DNA from: an uncultured Clostridia bacterium
Lineage (GTDB): Bacteria > Bacillota > Clostridia > TANB77 > CAG-508
Assembly (NCBI GenBank): GCA_944392065.1
Contig: CALXVO010000014.1
Coordinates: 1 to 16,887 of the forward strand
DNA: 16,887 bases
Direction of reading: 5' to 3'
In this document: piece after piece, positions 1-7,273 of the stretch
Layout: each line of letters starts with the position of its first letter
Numbering within the stretch: position 1 is the first letter of the stretch
Notes under the pieces: generated by a model
Told to the model about the DNA's origin: nothing
What the model saw: only the letters and a program-made list of their open reading frames with translations
Database searches by the model: none
Position numbers and translations under genes: made by a program

Positions 1-30
1 TTATTGCCTATATGATTATAAATATTTATT

Positions 31-1680
31 TTAGTATATTCTTAAAATTTTTAGAACTCTATATAATATTTCTCCACCTGGTAACATTTTTATTTCAGCC
101 TCAGAGAATATTCTTAGAATTAATATTAAAATTGCATATATTATTACAGCTACTATCAATGCTACTATTATACACAACTTAAAAGAAATTATACTTAGTA
201 AACTATTATATGTAAATACTAAACACACAGCCATCATTATTGTTGCCACTATTGGTTTTACAAAATTTTTCAATTCAAAGTGTATTCGCATATTTTTTTG
301 CATTATATATAATTCTAAGAAAAATGTAACTATATGATATATAACAGTTGAAAATGCTGCTCCTGCAGTTCCTCCTAATATAAATATGTCCGGGTTTATT
401 TTTACTAAGACTGTATTTAAAAACAGTTTTATAATAGAACCTAATCCTAAACATATTGCAGGAACTATCGTTTTTCCTAATCCATGCAAAACAGAATTTA
501 TATTCTGACTAAGCATCATAAATGTTATTGATATTGCACTTATTTGTAGTAAAAATGCTCCATCTGGTTGATTGGGGAACAATAGCTTTAATATAGGTTC
601 TGCTAAAATAATTAGTCCCACTGTACTTGGTAATCCTATCAGTATAGATATTAATAGTGAAAATTTTATTTTTCTTTTAGCTACAGTAAAATTCCCACTA
701 GCTTTTGCAGCAGAAACGCTTGGTATTAGAATGCTAGAAAAAGCTGCATTGAACGATAATGGAAATGCGATTAAAGTATCTACTTTTCCACTTAAAATTC
801 CATATTGAAGTTTTGCATCTGTTTCAGTCATGAAGTTTTTTAATCCTCTTACAATAGTCATAGAGTCTATATTCTTGTTAATTCCACCCAATATTGGTGC
901 TATTGACATCGGTATTGATACAAATAATATGTCCTTTATGGTTTTTCTTATTCCTTTATATTTATAATTAACACTGTGTTCTATTTCATTTGCTATTTCT
1001 CTTTTTACGCTTTTGTAATATCTATATAGATATGTAAAACACACTATTTCAGATAAAGTTGTAGCAATTGCTGCTCCTCCCGCCATAACCCTTGTATCTA
1101 AACCTGTATTCTGAGCTATGTATTCTATAAGTCCTATTGTTATTATTGTTCTAAAGATTTGCTCTATCGTTTGAGAATTTGCACCAATATTAAGATTTTC
1201 TCTTCCATTAAAATATCCCTTTATTACAGATGTTATGGATACGAAAAACACGGCTGGAGAAAGTGCAAGCAGACTTAGTTCTGCTTCTGGAATTTGTATT
1301 AAATTGCAGGATATATAATGTGAAAAAGTAAACAAAACAATTGAGCAAAAAAATCCAACTAAGCCAAAAGTTATTATTGCAATTCTAAATACTTTGTGTG
1401 CTCCCCTACTGTCTCCTATCGCTAATCTTTCAGATACTAGTTTTGAAACTGCATTTGGAATCCCCATAGATGATATAGTAAGGAATAGTGCATAAATTTG
1501 AAATGCACTTGAGTATATTGCATTTCCTTCATCTCCAAAACCTTCTCTATTAGTTAGATATATTTTATTAATCACACCTATAACTTTTATAAATAAGTGT
1601 GCAGACAATAAAACAATTATGTTTTTTAGAAAACTTGATTTTTTTAGTTTTCTTTGTTTTCCTTCTTTTAATTTTTTCAT
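31..1680 (-). CDS. SpoVB/MurJ-superfamily polysaccharide or lipid flippase
   Basis: This is an integral membrane protein of 549 residues with about 14 hydrophobic segments and a lysine-rich cytosolic N-terminus (residues 1-16). It fits the MOP exporter superfamily, whose members flip lipid-linked sugars across the cytoplasmic membrane. The region around residues 20-90, with KVIGVINKIYLT followed by IPNAVSKLVSE, is the usual opening of the SpoVB/YtgP/YabM group, and the length matches (about 520-550). Substrates in this family range from lipid II-like precursors to capsule or teichoic acid units, and the sequence does not tell which applies, so no gene symbol is given. The start at 1680 has no clear Shine-Dalgarno sequence. 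A possible TTGATA/TAAATA promoter lies only some 25-50 bases upstream, so the leader may be very short. It is divergent from the VirD4-like gene. Confidence 0.85.
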   Translation of the reverse strand: MKKLKEGKQRKLKKSSFLKNIIVLLSAHLFIKVIGVINKIYLTNREGFGDEGNAIYSSAFQIYALFLTISSMGIPNAVSKLVSERLAIGDSRGAHKVFRIAIITFGLVGFFCSIVLFTFSHYISCNLIQIPEAELSLLALSPAVFFVSITSVIKGYFNGRENLNIGANSQTIEQIFRTIITIGLIEYIAQNTGLDTRVMAGGAAIATTLSEIVCFTYLYRYYKSVKREIANEIEHSVNYKYKGIRKTIKDILFVSIPMSIAPILGGINKNIDSMTIVRGLKNFMTETDAKLQYGILSGKVDTLIAFPLSFNAAFSSILIPSVSAAKASGNFTVAKRKIKFSLLISILIGLPSTVGLIILAEPILKLLFPNQPDGAFLLQISAISITFMMLSQNINSVLHGLGKTIVPAICLGLGSIIKLFLNTVLVKINPDIFILGGTAGAAFSTVIYHIVTFFLELYIMQKNMRIHFELKNFVKPIVATIMMAVCLVFTYNSLLSIISFKLCIIVALIVAVIIYAILILILRIFSEAEIKMLPGGEILYRVLKILRIY

Positions 1681-1781
1681 ATTTAATATTATTCGCTAGT
1701 TCTATATTTATAACGAAAATTTTATAGTATCAATTTTTTACTATTTAGTAACACATTTAATGACTTTTTTTGCAAAAACTA

Positions 1782-1810
1782 TTGTATTTTTTCCGATTTT
1801 ATAAGATAAT
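1782..1810 (+). promoter_or_regulatory. Candidate sigma-A promoter for the VirD4-like gene
   Basis: TTGTAT (1782-1787) is followed after 17 bases by GATAAT (1805-1810). This lies about 40 bases upstream of the likely start of the coupling-protein-like gene, in the 150-base divergent spacer shared with the flippase gene. Spacing is ideal and both boxes match 4-5 of 6 consensus bases, but in DNA this AT-rich such matches can arise by chance. Confidence 0.4.
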
Positions 1811-1849
1811 ATATATGTATGATTTTATTTTTTGAAAGTGGTGAAATTG

Positions 1850-4204
1850 TTGAAATATATAGATAAATTTCTAAAATTTTTAAAAACAGATAGAAATACT
1901 TTTGCAACATATATCTTAACATTAATCTCAGCATATATTATTGTTGACAGGTTAGTAGAATTAATGTTTATGATATTTACTGGAGTGGCATATTCATATT
2001 GGGGACCAATTGAATATACATTAGCATTTGCATGTGTTGTATTTGCTTTTTATTTTTCATTTAGTTCCAAGTTCGTAAAAGCAGATGTCGATAAGCTTAG
2101 GTTTTTCAATACATATATAATTACATTATACATATTATCTGTATCTTTTGTAGTACAAGGTCTAAATTCACTTGCTTGGACTTTTATACTTTCAGCCCCA
2201 AACTATGCAGATATTGTAATGGAATATTCAAATTTATTTAGACCTGCATTTACAGCCCTTTCCTTGTATATTCCACTTGTAACATTTTACAAATTGTTCA
2301 AATGGCTTACATTTACAATTAACGATACGAAAGACCTTAAAGACTCAATATTTGACTATGGTGGTATTAGCCTAGCTGGAAAACCTAAGGATACTGGTAA
2401 ATATTCATGTGAAGTTATGGTTTGTGTAGATACGGAAACTGGTGAAGACGTAGTTATTCCTGAATCTAAGAGACTAGAATCTTTCCTTGTCGTGGGAGTA
2501 TCTGGTTCTGGAAAAACCACAATGATATATGAACCGATGATAGCAAGGGACTTAGATAGAAAATATTTCTTTAGAGAAATCTCAAAAGAAATGGGATTTA
2601 CTGCATTAAAAACAGGAATAGCAAACCTTAATTGTCCATATGATAATAATTATTTAAATGAACATTTTACCTTAAGTATGTTAACTCCAAATCCTGATAA
2701 AATTGATTTATATAATGCATATATGAAAAAAATGATATTAAGTTCTTCTGGAGGAAAATATGTATATAGAGATTTTGGTTTAACTTATCTTTCTGCAGAT
2801 TACGATTCGATTGAGCGCGTATTAAATGTAGCTAAAAATTACAAATTAAAAGTTAATTTGATAGATCCAAATAATGCAGATTCTCCAGGTATGAATCCAT
2901 TTGTATATGATAATCCTATAAAAACTGGTATGGCGATTTCTTCTGTTTTAAAAGGATTATATGCCTCAAGCAGGCCGGATATAAAACAAGCCTTTAGAGA
3001 AAATGCTGCAATTCAAATTATTGAGAATTTATCCATATTACTAAAGGAAATGTATCCTAGATTGAATGATGGAGATTTACCAAGTTTAGAAGATATGCTT
3101 AATATGATGAATGACTTTTCATTAGTAGAAGAAATGTGTAACGAAATGAAAGCAATTCCAGAACTTGCTGATAAATACAAGATACTTATTAAATATTTCG
3201 AAAATAACTTCTATTCAGATGGAAAAGATCTTGATTTTACAAAGCAATCTGTTTATACAGCTTCTGCTGAACTTGATAATTTGCTAAGATATCCAGGAGT
3301 AAAAAGCATTTTATGTAATAGAACAAATAACATTGAATATGATAAAGTATTGGCTGATGGAGAAATTACTTTTGTATGTACAAGAAGAGGCGATTTAGGT
3401 GCAAATGCACATAAAGCATTTGGCATATTCTTCTTATTGCTAATGCAACAATCTGTACTTTCTAGACCAGGAAATGATTCTACAAGAATATCACATTTCT
3501 TATATATAGATGATTTCCCAGAATTTTTGTGCAAAGCAATAGAGCCAATTTTTACAGTATATAGAAAGTATAAAGTTGGTAATATTTTATCTGCACAAAC
3601 ATTATCACAATTAAGTGGCGAAGAAACTGGTAACTTTAAAGATGAAATTTTAGCAAACTGTGTTAATAAAGCAATATTCGGAAATGCACTTCCAGAAGAT
3701 GTTCAATGGTGGCAAACAGAATTACAGGACAAAAGAGAATGGAGTTGGACTAGTAATTATGAAACAAATTCTGAGAAAGACTCTTATGGATATGATACGA
3801 AATTAAATAATATTAAATATGAATGGAAGCCTAATTATACAGCAGGAAAAATAATGGCTTTAAAAGGAAAACAAATTTTGTTTAAAGTAAAAGATAGCAA
3901 AGGTAAAAGCTATGTTGCTAAGGGAAAATTAGACTTTCTTGAGGCAAAATATAAAGAACCTAAAAAGCTTAAAGAATATAACTTTGAAAAATTCACAAAT
4001 GGTATCACTTCAGATAACATAAAAAGAAAACCTATTAATTTTAAAAACAGAGGAAATTTTGCTGCAGCCACAGCATCTAATGATACATTAAATATTGATG
4101 CAGAAAATGATCCAATTCAAACAGATAGTACAGATTCAAAGTATTTTTTAAATAGTGATGATGCAATTATATTTGACTTAAATAGGAAGAAAGATGAGAA
4201 TTAG
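1850..4204 (+). CDS. VirD4/TraG-like type IV coupling-protein ATPase, membrane-anchored
   Basis: This is a membrane-anchored P-loop ATPase of the VirD4/TraG/TraD superfamily, whose known members feed DNA or protein substrates into type IV secretion channels. Numbered from the upstream TTG at 1832, four hydrophobic stretches occupy about residues 26-160. A Walker A motif, GVSGSGKTT, lies near 222-230. A LIDPNN...GMNPF segment typical of the family follows. A Walker B motif, YIDDF, lies near 558-562 and is followed by the AQTLSQL sensor-like motif. The C-terminal 130 residues are polar and look flexible. The open frame extends to TTG 1832, but GTGGTGA at 1838-1844 looks like the ribosome binding site. 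That favours TTG 1850, which gives 784 residues. No relaxase, VirB4 or integrase gene accompanies it in this window. It converges on a replication-relaxation-like gene, which suggests a mobile-element origin or a domesticated pair. Confidence 0.8.
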   Translation: MKYIDKFLKFLKTDRNTFATYILTLISAYIIVDRLVELMFMIFTGVAYSYWGPIEYTLAFACVVFAFYFSFSSKFVKADVDKLRFFNTYIITLYILSVSFVVQGLNSLAWTFILSAPNYADIVMEYSNLFRPAFTALSLYIPLVTFYKLFKWLTFTINDTKDLKDSIFDYGGISLAGKPKDTGKYSCEVMVCVDTETGEDVVIPESKRLESFLVVGVSGSGKTTMIYEPMIARDLDRKYFFREISKEMGFTALKTGIANLNCPYDNNYLNEHFTLSMLTPNPDKIDLYNAYMKKMILSSSGGKYVYRDFGLTYLSADYDSIERVLNVAKNYKLKVNLIDPNNADSPGMNPFVYDNPIKTGMAISSVLKGLYASSRPDIKQAFRENAAIQIIENLSILLKEMYPRLNDGDLPSLEDMLNMMNDFSLVEEMCNEMKAIPELADKYKILIKYFENNFYSDGKDLDFTKQSVYTASAELDNLLRYPGVKSILCNRTNNIEYDKVLADGEITFVCTRRGDLGANAHKAFGIFFLLLMQQSVLSRPGNDSTRISHFLYIDDFPEFLCKAIEPIFTVYRKYKVGNILSAQTLSQLSGEETGNFKDEILANCVNKAIFGNALPEDVQWWQTELQDKREWSWTSNYETNSEKDSYGYDTKLNNIKYEWKPNYTAGKIMALKGKQILFKVKDSKGKSYVAKGKLDFLEAKYKEPKKLKEYNFEKFTNGITSDNIKRKPINFKNRGNFAAATASNDTLNIDAENDPIQTDSTDSKYFLNSDDAIIFDLNRKKDEN

Positions 4205-4212
4205 TAACTAAA

Positions 4213-4272
4213 GAAACAAGGGGACGGTTCCATCGTTTCATTTCTGGAACGATGGAACCGTCCCCTTGTTTC
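4213..4272. repeat. Perfect 25-bp inverted repeat, GGGGACGG family; likely bidirectional terminator
   Basis: The arms 4213-4237 and 4248-4272 are perfect reverse complements with a 10-base loop. The arms contain AAGGGGACGGTTCC and are much richer in GC than the surroundings. The element sits between two convergent genes, 9 bases after the stop of the VirD4-like gene and 46 bases from the stop of the winged-helix gene. It could therefore end transcription from both sides, although neither side has a long T run. From memory, GGGGACGG palindromes of this kind recur in clostridial genomes and resemble the REP-like hairpins mobilised by Y1 (RAYT) transposases. No transposase is present here. Confidence 0.85.
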
Positions 4273-4318
4273 CCATCTGTTTCACTTTTTTGAGCAATCA
4301 AAAACTTTTCTTATTTTC

Positions 4319-5254
4319 TTATATTCCTAACAACTTAACTTCCACATTCTCCATTTTATATTTTCCATTCTCTAGTTTAAATTCAACTAATGTTTTATCA
4401 AGTGTTTCTTCATTTTGTCTTAAATCTGTAGAAAAATATAATTTGATTTTGCTTATCTCTACTTTATTTATTATAATTGTTTTGAAAGTTTCTGCCATAT
4501 GTTTTTCATCTTCACATATAAATATAAGCTGTGGCATAGAACTAAATCCTGAATCCCCTGGTAGAAAATTGTTGTAGAAATCATTATATAACCTCATCTT
4601 ATCTACTAATTTCTTTTCCCAATCTTCTTCTCTTCTTATAATCTCAAATAAAAATTCAATAGATTTATTATTTTTTGTTAGTTTTACACTTCCACCAGTT
4701 GCTTTAAATGTTTTGCCGTTTTGTTTAGCTGTAATGGCAGGCTTTACTGTATACGAGTCGAATGCTTTTACTTTTCTCAAATATGCAATGATTGTTTGAT
4801 TTCCTGCTAATCTTTTTTTAATCATAGGAACTGGCTTTGTATTATCAGTTGGTTGCCATTTACATTCTATTCCTCTTGAGTTAAGTAAGTATTTGCCCAT
4901 TTTTTCTAAGCAATATATTCTATATATTCCCTTACCATCTTCCCCTTTGAAATAATATCTAGTAAGTATTTTAGATTTTATTAATTGCTCTAATTTATTA
5001 TTCAATTTATCTTGTGAAGCAATTTCTATGTTTTTCCACTGTAACATCTGATATAACTGTCTTGAAGTCATAAATTCAAATTCATTAACTAATTCTAATA
5101 TTTTAAAATGTAAATCGTTTATATGCCCTATATTTATCTTGTGTATAATTTGATTCATTGAAACATATCCATCTTTGCCGTCAAATGTTTTTATTTCTCC
5201 TTCTCTTACTGCAAAAGGTGATACTACCGCCTTTATTTCATTATCTTCTACCAT
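4319..5254 (-). CDS. Winged-helix protein, replication-relaxation-like
   Basis: This soluble protein has 311 residues. Residues 47-130 read as a winged helix-turn-helix: a helix HFKILELVNEFEFMTSRQL, a recognition-helix region around 83-95, and a wing ending in GIYRIYCLEKMGKYLL. This matches my recollection of the replication-relaxation family (Pfam PF13814), found on plasmids and integrative elements of Firmicutes, often near TraG/VirD4 genes. The C-terminal half (about 150-270) has the pattern EFLFEIIRREEDW, K, Y, then a hydrophobic strand PQLIFICEDE. In related proteins this looks like a nuclease-type fold, but no catalytic set can be assigned here. The first ATG (5260) is only 2 bases from the GAGGAG at 5263-5268. 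The ATG at 5254 has an 8-base spacing and is chosen. Role in the host is unknown; DNA binding is likely. Confidence 0.65.
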   Translation of the reverse strand: MVEDNEIKAVVSPFAVREGEIKTFDGKDGYVSMNQIIHKINIGHINDLHFKILELVNEFEFMTSRQLYQMLQWKNIEIASQDKLNNKLEQLIKSKILTRYYFKGEDGKGIYRIYCLEKMGKYLLNSRGIECKWQPTDNTKPVPMIKKRLAGNQTIIAYLRKVKAFDSYTVKPAITAKQNGKTFKATGGSVKLTKNNKSIEFLFEIIRREEDWEKKLVDKMRLYNDFYNNFLPGDSGFSSMPQLIFICEDEKHMAETFKTIIINKVEISKIKLYFSTDLRQNEETLDKTLVEFKLENGKYKMENVEVKLLGI

Positions 5255-5283
5255 AAACATCTCTCCTCTTTCTGGTATACTCT

Positions 5284-5312
5284 AATTTAAAAATGAAATA
5301 CATTTTTAAATT
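5284..5312. repeat. 12-bp perfect inverted repeat in the leader of the winged-helix gene
   Basis: AATTTAAAAATG (5284-5295) and CATTTTTAAATT (5301-5312) are perfect reverse complements with a 5-base spacer. The site lies between the candidate promoter (5332-5360) and the start codon of the winged-helix gene. It could be an operator bound by that protein itself, or a leader hairpin. It contains almost only A and T, so chance is a real alternative. Confidence 0.5.
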
Positions 5313-5331
5313 ATGTTTTTTACACATTTCT

Positions 5332-5360
5332 ATTTTACCACATTTTTCTAAATCATACAA
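5332..5360 (-). promoter_or_regulatory. Candidate extended -10 promoter for the winged-helix gene
   Basis: Read on the minus strand, TTGTAT (5355-5360) is followed after 17 bases by TAAAAT (5332-5337), preceded by TGG as in an extended -10 element. Transcription would start near 5325, just before the inverted repeat at 5284-5312, leaving a leader of about 70 bases. Confidence 0.5.
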
Positions 5361-5448
5361 CCTATGTCCAAAAAGTTCTCACAGCATTACTAAAAGATTA
5401 CTGTTCTTTATCTCCCCCTTGTACTTTTACGAGTGTCCCTTTTGTCCA
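5361..5448. repeat. Degenerate GTGTCCC-type palindrome overlapping the end of the pseudouridine synthase gene
   Basis: The segment 5425-5448 (core GAGTGTCCCTTTTGT) agrees with the right arm of the hairpin at 11721-11784 at 22 of 24 positions. The left end starts with the same CCTATG as the other copy, but the left arm (TGTCCAAAAAG...) has drifted and matches the reverse complement at only about 11 of 18 positions. The right arm is inside the coding frame of the pseudouridine synthase and encodes its last residues, GQKGHS, and the stop. The central part (5380-5424) is not shared with the other copy. Confidence 0.6.
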
Positions 5449-6158
5449 AGCAAGCTCTTCACTTCCTTATTAGTCAAATATCTCCACTCTCCTATTTTCA
5501 AATTTTTCACACTAATATTTTCTATTTTGCTTCTGTGCAGTGCTAATACTTTTTTGCCTATTGCTTGACACATCTTTCTTACTTCTCTATTTTTTCCTTC
5601 GTGTATGGTTATTTCTATTCTAGATATATCGTTCTCTCTATCTAATTTTAATATTTTTACTTTTGCATTACCAGACACATAATTTTCTATTTCCACTCCA
5701 TGCTCTAACCTGACAATTTCTTCTTTTGTAACAATCCCTTTAACTGTTACATTATATGTTTTTTCTATCTCGTATTTTGGATGTGTCACTCTATATATAA
5801 ATTCTCCGTCATTTGTAAGAATTAAAGCTCCCGATGTATACATATCTAGCCTTCCTACTGGCAATATTCTTTCTTTTACTTTTACTAAATCTAGCACTGT
5901 ATCTCTCTGGAATTGATCTTTTGTAGTTGTTACATATCCTATTGGTTTATTAAGTAATATATATACTTTCTTTTCTTGTTCTCCTATTTTATTTCCTTTA
6001 AATATTACTTCATCTTTTTCTGGATTTATTTTCGTTCCCAATTCTGTTACAACTTTTCCATTTACTTTTACAGCACCATTCAAAATGTGTTCTTCTGCTT
6101 TTCTTCTTGAACACACACCTTGATTTGCTAAAAATTTTTGTAGTCTAACTTCTTCCAC
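5427..6158 (-). CDS. rluB: Pseudouridine synthase, RsuA/RluB family
   Basis: This is a 243-residue enzyme that converts uridine to pseudouridine in rRNA; the closest fit is RluB, acting on helix 89-93 of 23S rRNA. An S4 RNA-binding domain occupies residues 3-50 (RLQKFLANQGVCSRRKAEEHI). The catalytic domain has the family signature GRLDMYTSGALILTNDG, with the catalytic aspartate at about residue 105. An in-frame ATG at 6197 would add 13 residues. GTG 6158 is preferred because AAAGGAA lies 6-7 bases upstream and because family members begin with RLQKFLA-like sequence almost at once. The C-terminal six residues come from a palindromic repeat (5361-5448) and are not part of the conserved fold. 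RsuA and RluE are close relatives, so the exact target base is an inference. Confidence 0.85.
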   Translation of the reverse strand: MEEVRLQKFLANQGVCSRRKAEEHILNGAVKVNGKVVTELGTKINPEKDEVIFKGNKIGEQEKKVYILLNKPIGYVTTTKDQFQRDTVLDLVKVKERILPVGRLDMYTSGALILTNDGEFIYRVTHPKYEIEKTYNVTVKGIVTKEEIVRLEHGVEIENYVSGNAKVKILKLDRENDISRIEITIHEGKNREVRKMCQAIGKKVLALHRSKIENISVKNLKIGEWRYLTNKEVKSLLGQKGHS

Positions 6159-6304
6159 TCTTATTTCCTTTCTTATCCCATACCCGTTACTGCTCATAAT
6201 CTTCTTTTCTTAAAGCATATATCTTCTAAATAGTTCCACGTGTCACACATATTTTTTGTCATGTATTTACACTCTTATATACAATAGGATTATTATATAT
6301 TTTT

Positions 6305-7216
6305 TCAATTATTTTCTATAGATTCTAATTTTTCTAAAACTTCTTTAAAATAATCCGGTAACTCTGCTTCCAAATGCATCTGCTTTCCTGTAATTGGGTG
6401 TCTAAATTCCAAGCTTTTCGCATGTAGCATCTGCCCTTGTATTCCAAATTCATTTTTTCCATTTGAGTACACCATATCTCCAACTACTGGATGCCCAATT
6501 TCTGCCATATGCACCCTTATTTGATGGGTTCTTCCTGTGTCTATTTTTACTTCTAATAAAGTATAATTATTATACCTCCTTAGAACTTTAAAATGAGTTA
6601 TTGCTTCTTTTCCATCTTTTCTAACAGCCATCTTTTTTCTATCTTTTGTACTTCTTCCTATTGGCATATTTATTGTAGCTTCTTCCTCTTTTGTTCTTCC
6701 TTTTACTAGTGCTATGTATATCTTTTTTACTTGTCTATCCTTAATTTGCTTACTCATATTAATGTGTGCTTGATCGTTTTTTGCAATTATTAGCAGTCCT
6801 GATGTATCTTTATCGAGTCTATGTACTATTCCTGGTCTAATTTCTCCCCCTATTCCAGATAAACTCCCCTTGCATATCGCCATAATCGCATTTACTAATG
6901 TACCATCTGGATTACCATTTGCCGGATGTACCACTAAGCCCTTTGGCTTATTTACTATAATAATATCTTTATCTTCATAAATTACCTCTACATCTATATT
7001 TTCTGGTTTGATACCTATTTCCTTTGCTTCAGGAATGGTAAGTTCTATTTCATCTCCTTTTTGCACTTTATAGGAAATTTTTTTACTTTTCCCATTTACT
7101 AAAATATTTCCTTCTTCTACTAATTTTTGTGCCATGGTTCTAGATAAATCTGTATATTTCTTAGCTATGTAGGCATCTAAACGCACATTTTCTGTATCTA
7201 CTATTATCTTTTCCAC
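6305..7216 (-). CDS. 23S rRNA pseudouridine synthase, RluD family
   Basis: This 303-residue enzyme of the RluA/RluD family isomerises uridines in 23S rRNA, in the RluD case in helix 69. Residues 11-60 form an S4 domain (RLDAYIAKKYTDLSRTMAQKL). The catalytic motif GIVHRLDKDTSGLL places the nucleophilic aspartate at about residue 135. RTHQIRVHMAEIGHPVVGD near 230-250 is a further family block. Translation starts at GTG 7216, supported by AAGGAG 8 bases upstream. It is the counterpart of B. subtilis YlyB/YjbO-like genes, and length is typical (about 300). It lies 56 bases downstream of the GT-C-like gene, with a palindrome (7243-7273) in between. Confidence 0.9.
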   Translation of the reverse strand: MEKIIVDTENVRLDAYIAKKYTDLSRTMAQKLVEEGNILVNGKSKKISYKVQKGDEIELTIPEAKEIGIKPENIDVEVIYEDKDIIIVNKPKGLVVHPANGNPDGTLVNAIMAICKGSLSGIGGEIRPGIVHRLDKDTSGLLIIAKNDQAHINMSKQIKDRQVKKIYIALVKGRTKEEEATINMPIGRSTKDRKKMAVRKDGKEAITHFKVLRRYNNYTLLEVKIDTGRTHQIRVHMAEIGHPVVGDMVYSNGKNEFGIQGQMLHAKSLEFRHPITGKQMHLEAELPDYFKEVLEKLESIENN

Positions 7217-7242
7217 AATTTATACTCCTTTTTGTACAATAT

Positions 7243-7273
7243 GGTACCAAAGGGGTCTGTCCCCAATGGTACT
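7243..7273. repeat. Short GGGGACAGACCCC palindrome between two genes
   Basis: On the minus strand the element reads TACCATTGGGGACAGACCCC and continues TTTGGTACC. GTACCA (7244-7249) pairs with TGGTAC (7267-7272), an A/A internal loop follows, and GGGG (7252-7255) pairs with CCCC (7261-7264) around a 5-base loop. Its outer bases form the TAG stop codon of the upstream membrane-protein gene, and it ends about 13 bases before the ribosome binding site of the pseudouridine synthase gene. From memory, GGGGACAGACCCC palindromes occur in many bacterial genomes in dispersed copies. Confidence 0.75.
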
